From Streptomyces violaceusniger Tu 4113 (lineage in GTDB: Bacteria; Actinomycetota; Actinomycetes; Streptomycetales; Streptomycetaceae), in contig NC_015957.1 in the NCBI RefSeq assembly GCF_000147815.2, positions 620,001 to 684,000 of the forward strand: 64,000 bases of DNA, given 5' to 3'. The translations under genes were made by a program, and so were the position numbers. Below are positions 27,742 to 35,208 of this stretch, one piece after another. Each line of letters opens with the position of its first letter. The first letter of the stretch is position 1. A model generated the notes under the pieces. That model made no database searches and was not told the origin of the DNA. It saw only the letters and a program-made list of their open reading frames with translations.

Positions 27742-28563
27742 ATGCCGAAACCAGAGCTGGCCCTAGCACCGGAGATCGAACACTTCTACTCACAGGTCAT
27801 CGACGAGAACGCCCGGCTGAGCATGTCGGCAGACGGGCGGCTGGAACTCATCCGCACCCAGGAGATCCTGCGCCGTTTCCTCCCACCGGCCCCGGCGCGC
27901 GTCCTCGACGTGGGGGGAGGCACAGGCGCGCACGCACGGTGGCTGATCGAAGATGGCTACAAGGTCGAGCTGATTGACCCCGTGGCCCGACACGTCGAGC
28001 AGGCTGCGACGATCTGCCCCGCAACGCAGGGCGACGCGCGAGCGCTGGACGCGACAGACGCGAGCTACGACGTCGTGCAGCTCCTTGGCCCGCTCTACCA
28101 TCTGCCCGACCCGGAAGACCGCCGCCAGACCCTCTCGGAGGCGCGGCGCGTGGTGAAGCCGGGGGGACTGGTCGCCGCGGCGGGCATCAACCGGTATGCC
28201 TCCCTCTTCGAGCACGTCAGCTACGCCCACCTACACACCGACCGTCTACAGACGGCCATCTCCAAGATCCTCCGCACCGCTGTACACGACGGCAAAGGCT
28301 TCACCCTGGCCTACTTCCACCGTGCCGAGGAACTGGCCGGCGAACTGCGTGCGGCGGGGCTGACCGACGTCGAGGTGTTCGGGATCGAGGGCCCCGCATG
28401 GTCGTTGCTCAAGGCAGTGGAGCAGCAGCCCGGGGAAGGGCCTACGGACGACCTGTTCGCCTCCGCGCTGACAGCCGCGCGGATGGCTGAGCCCTACCCC
28501 GAACTGCTCGCGGCCAGCTCTCATCTTCTCGCCGTCGGAAGAGCCTCTGACGGCGATATGTGA
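27742..28563 (+). CDS. Class I SAM-dependent methyltransferase (cargo or regulated element gene)
   Basis: 273 residues from the ATG at 27742; the leader is very short and no ribosome site is evident, so translation may be leaderless. SAM site motif I RVLDVGGGTGAHARWL (about 53-68), acidic residue in VELIDPVARH, then YDVVQLLGPLYHLPD and the methyltransferase-11 type strand KPGGLVAAAGIN. Small-molecule or protein substrate unknown. The only plus-strand gene in the element, divergent from the repressor across the shared operator. Confidence 0.85.
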   Translation: MPKPELALAPEIEHFYSQVIDENARLSMSADGRLELIRTQEILRRFLPPAPARVLDVGGGTGAHARWLIEDGYKVELIDPVARHVEQAATICPATQGDARALDATDASYDVVQLLGPLYHLPDPEDRRQTLSEARRVVKPGGLVAAAGINRYASLFEHVSYAHLHTDRLQTAISKILRTAVHDGKGFTLAYFHRAEELAGELRAAGLTDVEVFGIEGPAWSLLKAVEQQPGEGPTDDLFASALTAARMAEPYPELLAASSHLLAVGRASDGDM

Positions 28564-28616
28564 CGGTGAAGTGAATGCGCGTCGTCACCGATAGGAACTG
28601 GTCGGCGGGTGCATGG

Positions 28617-29678
28617 TCAGGACAACATGTTACTGAAGTCCAGACTGAATCCCGGGATTGTACGGCGCGCATTCGCATGTCCTATAGCCGTCCCGATCGC
28701 TGTGTTCAGATAGCCGGCTAGCCCGAGCTCCTTGCCGCGCCGAATTGGTTCCTCAAGCTCCGGGCTACTCGAAATCAACATTTCCTCGATCTCGTGATCC
28801 TGGAGTCGCGTTGTGGTTAAGGCATGAAGTGCCGCATCTGCAAGATCTTGCGCTTCATGAGTGTCGATTAGCGCCTGGAGACCCATCTTGGTTCCGGCGT
28901 CAATCTGATAGCGACCTTCGTTTGAGTTAATCAGCCGCACGAGCGGTGAGGATATGAGGTGATCGGCATGCATCAATTCCTTTTCCGTGAACCCTCTGCT
29001 GAAGAGTCCGGGGTAATTCATGCCCATGGATTGCCCAGGTGGCAAAGTGCCAGCGGCGTGAATGAGGCAGCCGAGGCCAGCTAGGTAGTCCAAGTCTGAG
29101 GGGTGTACGGCAGTGAGATCGCTAGCGAATGGATGGATAGCGCGAGCGAGTGAGTCGGCTACCTCTTCCACGCTTGAGAGCTCACCGAAGCTGACCTCTT
29201 TCACCATCATGTTGAAGGACAGCAGAGCGAAGAGTTCTTTTGAAAGATTCTCCGCCACTTCAAGGGACTTCTTTAAAGCTAGCTGTGCTGTATTTCTCCT
29301 ATCGTTCAGATGGATCCGATCAACGAGGAGCTCTACTAGGACATCCCCGAGATCAGGATCGCCAGTTTTTGCATACCCCGACTGTGCGGTGAGGAGGGAG
29401 GATTGAACGCCCGGATCCCGCATGGCTGCCAGGACTGGGAGGGACTTCTCCTGTACTGCTTCGAGGAATACGTTGGTCAGTTCCTCTGCTCGGATGCGAG
29501 CCAACTCGTGCGCATCTTGTGCCAGTAGTTCAAAGTTTTTCTCAAAAACTTCCATGGCTGCGTCTTTGGCTATCTCCTTGGCGTCGCTATATCCGATGCC
29601 GAAATTGATGTCGCCCATGGCCTGAAAGTTATTGGAATCATTTCCTGCCGACTGCCGCTGGGTCTTCCATCTCCTCAT
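28617..29678 (-). CDS. LPO_1073/Vpar_1526-family protein
   Basis: 353 residues. The N-terminus carries the tag QSAGNDSNNFQAMGDINFG, then GIGYSDAKEIAKDAAMEVF, a helical region, and GYAKTGDPDLGDVLVELLVD, features I know from the LPO_1073/Vpar_1526 family. No enzymatic motif or membrane helix is visible; family function is not established to my knowledge. Its ATG overlaps the stop of the upstream gene (ATGA). The DNA is clearly richer in A/T and uses codons such as TTT, AAA and ATA that the neighbours avoid, indicating transfer from a lower-GC donor. Located at the cargo end of the element, a common site for defence genes. Confidence 0.82.
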   Translation of the reverse strand: MRRWKTQRQSAGNDSNNFQAMGDINFGIGYSDAKEIAKDAAMEVFEKNFELLAQDAHELARIRAEELTNVFLEAVQEKSLPVLAAMRDPGVQSSLLTAQSGYAKTGDPDLGDVLVELLVDRIHLNDRRNTAQLALKKSLEVAENLSKELFALLSFNMMVKEVSFGELSSVEEVADSLARAIHPFASDLTAVHPSDLDYLAGLGCLIHAAGTLPPGQSMGMNYPGLFSRGFTEKELMHADHLISSPLVRLINSNEGRYQIDAGTKMGLQALIDTHEAQDLADAALHALTTTRLQDHEIEEMLISSSPELEEPIRRGKELGLAGYLNTAIGTAIGHANARRTIPGFSLDFSNMLS

Positions 29679-30028
29679 TGGCGCCCAAACTGGTTATTGT
29701 CGCCGATGTTTATGTCTTTTCCGCTCTGGAAGTTAACCGAGTTGTCCCCGCTGTGCTGGGACTGTCGTGGAGCTCCGTTCCGTGTGCTCTGCTGGGGCGC
29801 CCTAAGTAGCTGATGCCCCCCGATCGACACGCCGAACAAGCCGAAAAGTGTACCGAGGATCCCGGCTAGCAGGGCGGCCTTCTCTAGGCCGAGCCAGATG
29901 CTGATCCCGATGATGACGATTCCGACGGCGACGGTTGCGCCCCAAAGTATTCGGTGCTGAGTGCTTGCCACAGAGCAAGTTTCCAGCAGTAGACCAGCCT
30001 TGTCAGCCGTGTCGGTGACCGAACGCAC
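29675..30028 (-). CDS. Small two-helix membrane protein with the same Asn/Gly tag
   Basis: 117 residues from the GTG at 30028, or 98 from an in-frame GTG at 29971 that has GGAA about nine bases upstream. Two hydrophobic helices (LWGATVAVGIVIIGISIWLG and AALLAGILGTLFGLFGVSIG) are followed by a hydrophilic C-terminus holding SGDNSVNFQSGKDINIGDNN, the same kind of tag as at the N-terminus of the following protein. Overlapping stop/start, A/T-richer DNA and shared tag argue that the two are one functional unit, with this protein as the membrane anchor. Confidence 0.78.
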   Translation of the reverse strand: MRSVTDTADKAGLLLETCSVASTQHRILWGATVAVGIVIIGISIWLGLEKAALLAGILGTLFGLFGVSIGGHQLLRAPQQSTRNGAPRQSQHSGDNSVNFQSGKDINIGDNNQFGRQ

Positions 30029-30132
30029 ATGTCGTCGAAGTCCGGTCCCTCACCACGCGGTTGGGAATGGGGCAGGTGTGGGGCACTCCATGGCCACGGA
30101 GGCGTTCCCGCTGGTCAACGGCTGAGCGATGC

Positions 30133-30193
30133 GCGGACTGTAAATCCGTCGGCTTAGCCTACCCAGGTTCGAATCCTGGCGCCGCCACAGTGG
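30133..30193 (+). repeat. attR of the element (second 61-bp copy)
   Basis: Identical to 13863-13923. It contains only the 3' half of tRNA-Tyr; the upstream bases do not complete a tRNA. Confidence 0.93.
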
Positions 30194-30233
30194 AAAACGG
30201 CCCCTGACTGCGGAAACGCAGTCAGGGGCCGTT
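30178..30233 (+). terminator. Second tRNA-Tyr-type terminator hairpin
   Basis: After the att core, arms around AACGGCCCCTGACTGCG and its complement close at 30194-30233. Bases 30178-30233 match 31400-31455 at 55 of 56 positions, but the hairpin differs from the first copy at 13925-13967. Confidence 0.75.
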
Positions 30234-30321
30234 GTCGTCGGCAAACAGGGATGGTTCCCGGAATGGGTGGTCCATCCCGCTATGTCTCGCTCGGTCTCGT
30301 GTGCTGACCGCTGTGTGTGGG

Positions 30322-30450
30322 GCGCGTGACCGCTACGGAGTTCACGCCCGGGTTCAGTCACAGCGAGAGCAGGCGTGACGCAGGTCATACGGATTGGACG
30401 CCCAGCGTGATGCCTGCTGCTCCGGCCTGAACGCCGTCTTTCGGGACCGT
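30322..30450 (-). pseudogene. Integrase relict
   Basis: Aligns with the part of the intact integrase gene around 14188-14322 (for example CGTGACGCAGGTCATACGG in both), which encodes the HxxR segment. The catalytic tyrosine and stop region is deleted and small indels break the frame. Same orientation and same distance from an att copy as the intact gene. Confidence 0.8.
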
Positions 30451-30517
30451 AGGGCGTACGGCGCTGAGACCGTTTCACCAGAGGAAGACCGGAATGTTGA
30501 TTCGGTCGGCCCGAGAC

Positions 30518-30886
30518 CTAGTCATCCGCCGTGTTCGCCAGAAAGGTCAGGTTGACATCGATGAGGCGCTCAAGTGTTTCTCTGGCGGTGGTCAGGCTGT
30601 CAATTGTGGAGGAAAGGCGGGTTCGCTCCTGATTCATTACGGTCAAGGCTTGCTGGGCTCTGTCCATGTTGGGCTCTGTCATGCAGGGGACCATCTGAAG
30701 GATGGTCCTGCTGGACATTCCGGCGGCCAGGAATGTCTGAATCAGCGCCACCCGCTGGACATGATCGTCGCCATAGCACCGCTGACCACTGGGGGACCTT
30801 GTGCTGACCAGCAAGCCTTGCTGCTCGTAGTAGCGCAGTGATCGACGGCTCGCCCCTGTCCGGGCGGACAGTTCACCGATCCGCAT
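30518..30886 (-). CDS. MerR-family transcriptional regulator
   Basis: 122 residues from the ATG at 30886 (MRIGELSARTGASRRSLRYY), a standard MerR winged helix with the RYYEQQGLL turn, then a dimerisation coiled coil (MNQERTRLSSTIDSLTTARE). The C-terminal effector part is minimal, without metal-binding cysteines beyond one. Divergent from the EthD-like gene over 148 bp and probably its regulator. Confidence 0.87.
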   Translation of the reverse strand: MRIGELSARTGASRRSLRYYEQQGLLVSTRSPSGQRCYGDDHVQRVALIQTFLAAGMSSRTILQMVPCMTEPNMDRAQQALTVMNQERTRLSSTIDSLTTARETLERLIDVNLTFLANTADD

Positions 30887-30925
30887 CTCAACCCCTTGTG
30901 TGCATTGGGTCACAGCGACTTGCCC

Positions 30926-30956
30926 TTGACATCGATGTGAGCGTTTAGCTTAACCC
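30926..30956 (+). promoter_or_regulatory. Candidate MerR-type promoter for the EthD-like gene
   Basis: TTGACA at 30926-30931 with TAACCC at 30951-30956, a 19-bp spacer as in MerR-activated promoters. A normal 14-bp alternative (TAGCTT at 30946) is less likely. Confidence 0.4.
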
Positions 30957-31034
30957 CATGGCTCGCGAGCCGTCGTCGTCCAGGGCATCCGGTCGCCCAC
31001 CTCTCGCGTCCGCGAGCACGAAAGGGAGAAGTTC

Positions 31035-31370
31035 GTGATCAAGTTCGCCTTCATGATCAACCGTATCGATGGAATGGCCGTCGAGGAATTCGTCGAGCAT
31101 CACCGAAACCGTCATGCCCCGTTGTTCACCTCCATTCCGGAAGCACGGCAGTACGTGAAGAAGTACACCGTCTCCCACCCGGTGACCGCCGAAGGCTATC
31201 CGGCTCCCGCCTACGATGGCCTCACCGAAATCTGGTTTGAAAGCTGGACGGATCACGACGCCTTCTTCGCTTCCAAGAATTACAAGGAGTTGGTGAACCC
31301 GGACGAGAGCAGGTTCATCGATATGAATTCGGTGGCGGTAATGGTCACTGAAGAAAGGGTTGTGATCTAG
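31035..31370 (+). CDS. EthD-domain (dimeric alpha-beta barrel) protein
   Basis: 111 residues from the GTG at 31035 with GGGAG seven bases upstream. The EthD pattern is visible: FAFMINRIDGMAVEEFVEHH, then HRNRHAPLF and the strand ending TEIWFESWTD. Such small proteins act as accessory enzymes (isomerase, monooxygenase-like) or in degradation pathways. No catalytic assignment can be made from the sequence. Confidence 0.82.
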   Translation: MIKFAFMINRIDGMAVEEFVEHHRNRHAPLFTSIPEARQYVKKYTVSHPVTAEGYPAPAYDGLTEIWFESWTDHDAFFASKNYKELVNPDESRFIDMNSVAVMVTEERVVI

Positions 31371-31399
31371 CCCGTTGGGGCTGCGCGCCGCATGCCGCA

Positions 31400-31455
31400 G
31401 GCGCCGCCACCGTGGAAAACGGCCCCTGACTGCGGAAACGCAGTCAGGGGCCGTT
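31400..31455 (+). repeat. Third, degenerate att/terminator copy
   Basis: Matches 30178-30233 at 55 of 56 bases: the last tRNA bases GGCGCCGCCAC, one change, then the complete hairpin. The tRNA T-arm sequence upstream is lost. Probably the original chromosomal side of tRNA-Tyr. Confidence 0.85.
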
Positions 31456-31498
31456 TGCTGTGTTCAGGGTGGAGCGGGGGCGCGGCCTTGCGCCGGGC

Positions 31499-33010
31499 CT
31501 AGGACTGGGGGCCGGTCCAGGTGAAGGTGGCGGAGGCCCGGGCGGGGAGCTGGTAGCTGAAGGACTGGCTGCCCCAGTTGACCTTCAGGGTCTGCTGGCT
31601 GCCGGTGTCGTTGTAGGCGATCAGCGCCTTGGAGCCGTCCGGGTTCTTCCAGGCCACGTTCGGCACCGTGGAGCTGGCGCTGGAGTCGATGCGGCGGGCT
31701 CCGGGCTTCACGAACTTCGTGAGGTGGCCCATCGTGTAGTACTCGACCGTGTAGTCCACCCGGCCGCTCTGGCCGTCGCCGTTGTGCACGGCGACCAGGC
31801 CGGTGCAGGTGTCGCAGCCGCCGTTGTGCGGGCCCTTGTTCTGGTCGACGGCGAGGCTCCACTTGATCCAGCTCTTGCCCCAGTTGCGGGTGTAGTCGAT
31901 CAGGTTGTGCATGTCCTCCTGCTGCTGATTGGCGACCCAGGTGCCGCCGGAGTGCTCGGTGTCGAAGGCGTCCACGTTCGGGTACTGGTTGTGGACGGTC
32001 GTCTGCTGGCCGACGTTGCCGCCGTAGCCGTGCCAGGCGATGCCGCCGAAGTTCGGGTGGTTGCGGACGGCGGCGTCGTCCACGACGGGCGCACCGAAGC
32101 CCGCCCACTGGTCCCAGTTCCAGTCGAGGGCGAGCACCTTGGTCTTCAGGCCCGCGTTCGCCAGCTTGGGCAGCAGCTCACTCTTCGTGAAGTAGTTGAG
32201 CCCGGAGCCGTTCCACTGCATCGACGGGTAGCCGGCGCAGCAGGTGGGCTCGTTCTGCACGGTCACGTAGTCGATCGGCACACCCCGGCTCTGGTACTCC
32301 TGGATGTACTTCACGAAGTAGTTCGCGTACGTGCCGTAGTACTGCGCCTCCAGCCAGCCCTGGTTGAGCTGGTCGTTGTCCTTCATCCAGGCCGGGGCGG
32401 TCCAGGGCGAGGCCATGACCTTCAGCGCCGGGTTGAGCTGCCTGGCCTGCTTGGTCAGCGGCAGGACGTCGGCCAGGTCGTGGTTGATGGAGAACCTGGC
32501 GAGGCCGGGGTCGGTCTGCCCGGCCGGCACATCGTCGAAGGTGTAACCGAAGCGGGCCAGGTCGGAGCCGCCGAGCGGGTTGCGCAGGAAGCTCACCCCG
32601 ATGCCGTCCGTGGGCGAGAAGAGCTTGCGCATCACCTCGTCGCGGGTGCTCTGGCTCAGTGCGCCGCTGCTGTTGAACAGCCATGCGGCGGTGTCCGTGA
32701 ACGACGCCCCGGCGCCCGAGAACTCCTGATACATCCTGGATTCGTCGACGGTGACACTGCCGCCCCCGCCCGAGCCGAACCGGATGGGCGCCTGCTGTTC
32801 CAGGCCCTTCACGACGGTGCGGCCGTCGGAGCCGGAGGTGGTGGTCAGATAGACGTTGACGCTCTCGCCGGCCCTGACCGAGCCGGTGTCGGCGGTCGTG
32901 GCGTCGGCCGGGGAGGTCAGCCATGGGCCGGCGGCCACGGCGACCGCGGCCAGGGCGCTCACCAGGGCGGTGCGCGTGGTACGAGGGGATCTGGATCTGA
33001 CGGATCTCAT
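31499..33010 (-). CDS. Secreted glycoside hydrolase family 30 enzyme
   Basis: 503 residues from the ATG at 33010. Signal peptide (basic SRSPRTTR, hydrophobic 16-30, Ala-rich cleavage region). The (beta/alpha)8 barrel contains the family's catalytic glutamates: acid/base E254 in TVQNEPTC and nucleophile E352 in FDTEHSGG. A C-terminal beta domain (SKALIAYNDTGSQQTL onward) completes the fold. Likely substrates are beta-1,6-glucan or glucosylceramide-type glucosides of fungal walls. Sits immediately outside the old element boundary. Confidence 0.9.
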   Translation of the reverse strand: MRSVRSRSPRTTRTALVSALAAVAVAAGPWLTSPADATTADTGSVRAGESVNVYLTTTSGSDGRTVVKGLEQQAPIRFGSGGGGSVTVDESRMYQEFSGAGASFTDTAAWLFNSSGALSQSTRDEVMRKLFSPTDGIGVSFLRNPLGGSDLARFGYTFDDVPAGQTDPGLARFSINHDLADVLPLTKQARQLNPALKVMASPWTAPAWMKDNDQLNQGWLEAQYYGTYANYFVKYIQEYQSRGVPIDYVTVQNEPTCCAGYPSMQWNGSGLNYFTKSELLPKLANAGLKTKVLALDWNWDQWAGFGAPVVDDAAVRNHPNFGGIAWHGYGGNVGQQTTVHNQYPNVDAFDTEHSGGTWVANQQQEDMHNLIDYTRNWGKSWIKWSLAVDQNKGPHNGGCDTCTGLVAVHNGDGQSGRVDYTVEYYTMGHLTKFVKPGARRIDSSASSTVPNVAWKNPDGSKALIAYNDTGSQQTLKVNWGSQSFSYQLPARASATFTWTGPQS

Positions 33011-33342
33011 GAAACCGATGCCTTTCCTGTGCGGACAGGCTCGGGCCGGTGCGGTCACGGCCGGAGAGAAGGAAGGGGAAACTCCGGTGACCGGTGTGTT
33101 CACGGCAACGGAGCGGCGGAGCGGCGGAGCAGCGAAGCACCGGTGTGTTCACGGTGCTCGGTGACTGTGATGATCCGAGGCCTGCCGCCGGGCGTCAAGC
33201 CTCGCGGACGACTTACCTCATGGCGTGGATTAAGTGCGCCCCCGCCGCCGTACGGGCGGCCGTCCGTCGTGGCGCGCCCTGGGTTCCGTGGGGCCGCTCC
33301 TAGGGTGGTGATTCCCCCGTATCAGGACAGAGAGGGCGGATC
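33011..33342. other. Intergenic region between GH30 and mscL
   Basis: 332 bp without a gene. Holds a 16-bp direct repeat ACCGGTGTGTTCACGG at 33090-33105 and 33139-33154 flanking a GGCGGAGC-rich stretch; probably upstream control DNA of the glycosidase gene. Confidence 0.55.
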
Positions 33343-33771
33343 GTGCTCAGGGGCTTCAAGAACTTCCTCATGCGCGGTGATGTCATTGTTGTCGCCATCG
33401 GCCTGGTCACAGCGCTGGCGTTCTCGACGCTGATCAAGGCGTTCACCGACTCCGTGATCAACCCGGTCATCGCCCGGCTCCAGGGCGGCAAGGCGGTCGG
33501 GCTCGGCTGGCAGCTCGGAAACGTGGGGAACAACGCGACCTACATCAACATCGGGTCGTTCATCTCCGCCCTGATCTACTTCATCATCTTCATGGCCGTC
33601 ATCTACTTCGTGATCGTCACGCCGTACAAGTACACCCAGGCCCGCCGGGGCGCCGAGGTCTTCGGCGAGCCGGGCCCGGTCAAGACCTGCCCGGAATGCC
33701 TCGCCGAGGACCTCCCCGAGGCGGCGCGCAAGTGCCGTTACTGCGCCTCGGATCAGCCGCGCATGGATTAG
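33343..33771 (+). CDS. mscL: Large-conductance mechanosensitive channel with zinc-ribbon tail
   Basis: 142 residues from the GTG at 33343. N-terminal LRGFKNFLMRGDVIVVAIGL and two membrane helices (about 15-45, 70-95) are standard MscL. After the cytoplasmic helix the last 30 residues contain two CxxC pairs (CPECLAEDLPEAARKCRYC), a rubredoxin-like zinc ribbon. The channel releases solutes on hypo-osmotic shock. Confidence 0.92.
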   Translation: MLRGFKNFLMRGDVIVVAIGLVTALAFSTLIKAFTDSVINPVIARLQGGKAVGLGWQLGNVGNNATYINIGSFISALIYFIIFMAVIYFVIVTPYKYTQARRGAEVFGEPGPVKTCPECLAEDLPEAARKCRYCASDQPRMD

Positions 33772-33797
33772 CCGCCCAGCCCACTGGCCGCCGCCCC

Positions 33798-35018
33798 CTA
33801 CCGCGCCCCGTCGAGGTCCAGCTCCAGCATGCGGATCGCGTTGCCGCGCAGGATCTTGTACGTGGTCTCGGGGGAGAGCCCGGCGACATGCTCGGCGGCG
33901 ATGCGGCGGGTGTGCGGCCAGGTGGAGTCGACGTGGGGGTAGTCGGTCTCGAAGGTGGCGTTGTCCACGCCGACCGTGTCGAGCGAGGCGACCCCGTGCT
34001 TGTCGCGGAAGAAGCAGCAGTAGATCTGCCGGTAGTAGTACGTGGACGGCGGCTCGGGGATGAGGTCGCGGACGCCGCCCCAGGCCCGGTGCTCCTCCCA
34101 GACGTCGTCGGCGCGCTCCAGGGCGTAGGGGATCCAGCCCATCTGCCCCTCGGCGTAGGCCAGCTTGAGGCGCGGGAAGGAGACCAGGACGCCGCTGAAG
34201 AGGAAGTCCATCATCGAGGCCATGGCGTTGTTGAAGCTGAGGGCCGCCTGGACGGCGGGCGGCGCGTCGGGGGAGGCGGCGGGCATCTGGGAGGAGGAGC
34301 CGATGTGCATGCACACGACCGTCCCCGTGGCCTCGCACTCGGCGAAGAAGGGGTCCCAGTAGCCGCTGTGGATGCTGGGGAGCCCGAGGTGGGTGGGGAT
34401 CTCGCTGAAGGTCACCGCGCGGACGCCGCGGGCCGCGTTACGGCGGATCTCCTGCACGGCGAGGTCGACGTCCCACAGGGGGATCAGGCAGAGCGGGATG
34501 AGGCGGCCGCCGCTGTCGCCGCACCACTCCTCGACCATCCAGTCGTTGTACGCCCGGACGCACGCCAGCCCGACCTCCTTGTCGTTCGCTTCGGCGAAGG
34601 TCTGGCCGCAGAAGCGGGGGAAGGTCGGGAAGCACAGCGACGCCTCGACATGGTTGAGGTCCATGTCGGCGAGGCGGTCCTTGGGGTCCCAGCAGCCGCG
34701 GCGCATCTGCTCGCGGGTGATGCCGTCGAGGGTCATCTCGTCGCGGGAGAAGCCGACGGCGGCGATGATCCGCTTGTAGGGGAAGAGGTCGCCCTCGTAA
34801 CTCCACCAGTCGGTGAGCTGGCCGTCCGGGTCGGTGGTGAACTTGTACTTGCCGCCGACGTAGGCCAGTTCGCCGATCCCGGCCGTCAGCGGCTTGGGGC
34901 CGCGGTCCCGGTACTTGGCCGGGAGCCAGGTCTCGAAGAGGTGCGCGGGCTCGATCACATGGTCATCGACGCTGATGACCCGAGGCAGCTCGGTCGTGCC
35001 GTTCGTCTCGTCGGTCAT
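33798..35018 (-). CDS. Amidohydrolase (amidohydrolase_2 / TIM-barrel decarboxylase-hydrolase type)
   Basis: 406 residues from the ATG at 35018 (GGAG nine bases upstream). ISVDDHVIEP provides the first metal-site residues; later VVCMHIGSSS, and FETDYPHVDSTWPH with the conserved Asp/His near the C-terminus. The family hydrolyses or decarboxylates aromatic and dihydro-aromatic acids. Convergent with mscL, divergent from the DUF1206 gene. Confidence 0.86.
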   Translation of the reverse strand: MTDETNGTTELPRVISVDDHVIEPAHLFETWLPAKYRDRGPKPLTAGIGELAYVGGKYKFTTDPDGQLTDWWSYEGDLFPYKRIIAAVGFSRDEMTLDGITREQMRRGCWDPKDRLADMDLNHVEASLCFPTFPRFCGQTFAEANDKEVGLACVRAYNDWMVEEWCGDSGGRLIPLCLIPLWDVDLAVQEIRRNAARGVRAVTFSEIPTHLGLPSIHSGYWDPFFAECEATGTVVCMHIGSSSQMPAASPDAPPAVQAALSFNNAMASMMDFLFSGVLVSFPRLKLAYAEGQMGWIPYALERADDVWEEHRAWGGVRDLIPEPPSTYYYRQIYCCFFRDKHGVASLDTVGVDNATFETDYPHVDSTWPHTRRIAAEHVAGLSPETTYKILRGNAIRMLELDLDGAR

Positions 35019-35208
35019 CTCGCCATCTCCCCGGTCTATTCGTGGTGATCCTGTCGCTCCGTTTGATCTGATCCGACGGCCCGTTTTGATCTGACGGTTC
35101 GTCAGATTCTGGCGGCAGAGTAGGGCGGATCGCTTCAACCAACAAGAGAAAGTCCCGTTTCCGCACCTACGTCCGGGGCACACGATGTGCGACAACCGGG
35201 AGGAAACG

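Larger units (their letters stand above)
13863..30193. mobile_element. AICE-type integrative and conjugative element at tRNA-Tyr
   Basis: About 16.3 kb between 61-bp att repeats. Content matches the AICE pattern: tyrosine integrase and excisionase at the tRNA end, a replication module (prim-pol plus ATPase plus DNA methyltransferase), a single FtsK-like translocase for double-stranded DNA transfer, membrane 'spread'-type proteins, a GntR repressor, and cargo at the far end. All core genes appear intact, so the element could be active. SLP1 uses the same tRNA, but this element has a primase-polymerase replication module. Confidence 0.9.
30194..31455. mobile_element. Remnant of a second, older element integrated in tandem
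   Basis: Lies between the intact attR (30133-30193) and a degenerate att/terminator copy (31400-31455). Its left end is homologous to the left end of the intact element: non-coding 30240-30321 follows 13968-14063, and 30322-30450 follows the integrase gene. Two intact genes (MerR regulator, EthD-like protein) remain as passengers. Confidence 0.75.

Noticed and set aside
30050..30478. 142-codon minus-strand frame across attR and the integrase relict
   Set aside because: It contains antisense of the tRNA part and out-of-frame integrase remnants; no start or ribosome site.
13863..31455. Insertion sequence or transposase within the element region
   Set aside because: No DDE or HUH transposase and no terminal inverted repeats with target duplication were seen; repeats here are att-related or hairpins.
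33090..33154. 16-bp direct repeats as the ends of a small mobile element
   Set aside because: Only about 33 bp lie between them and there is no gene; simple local duplication is more likely.
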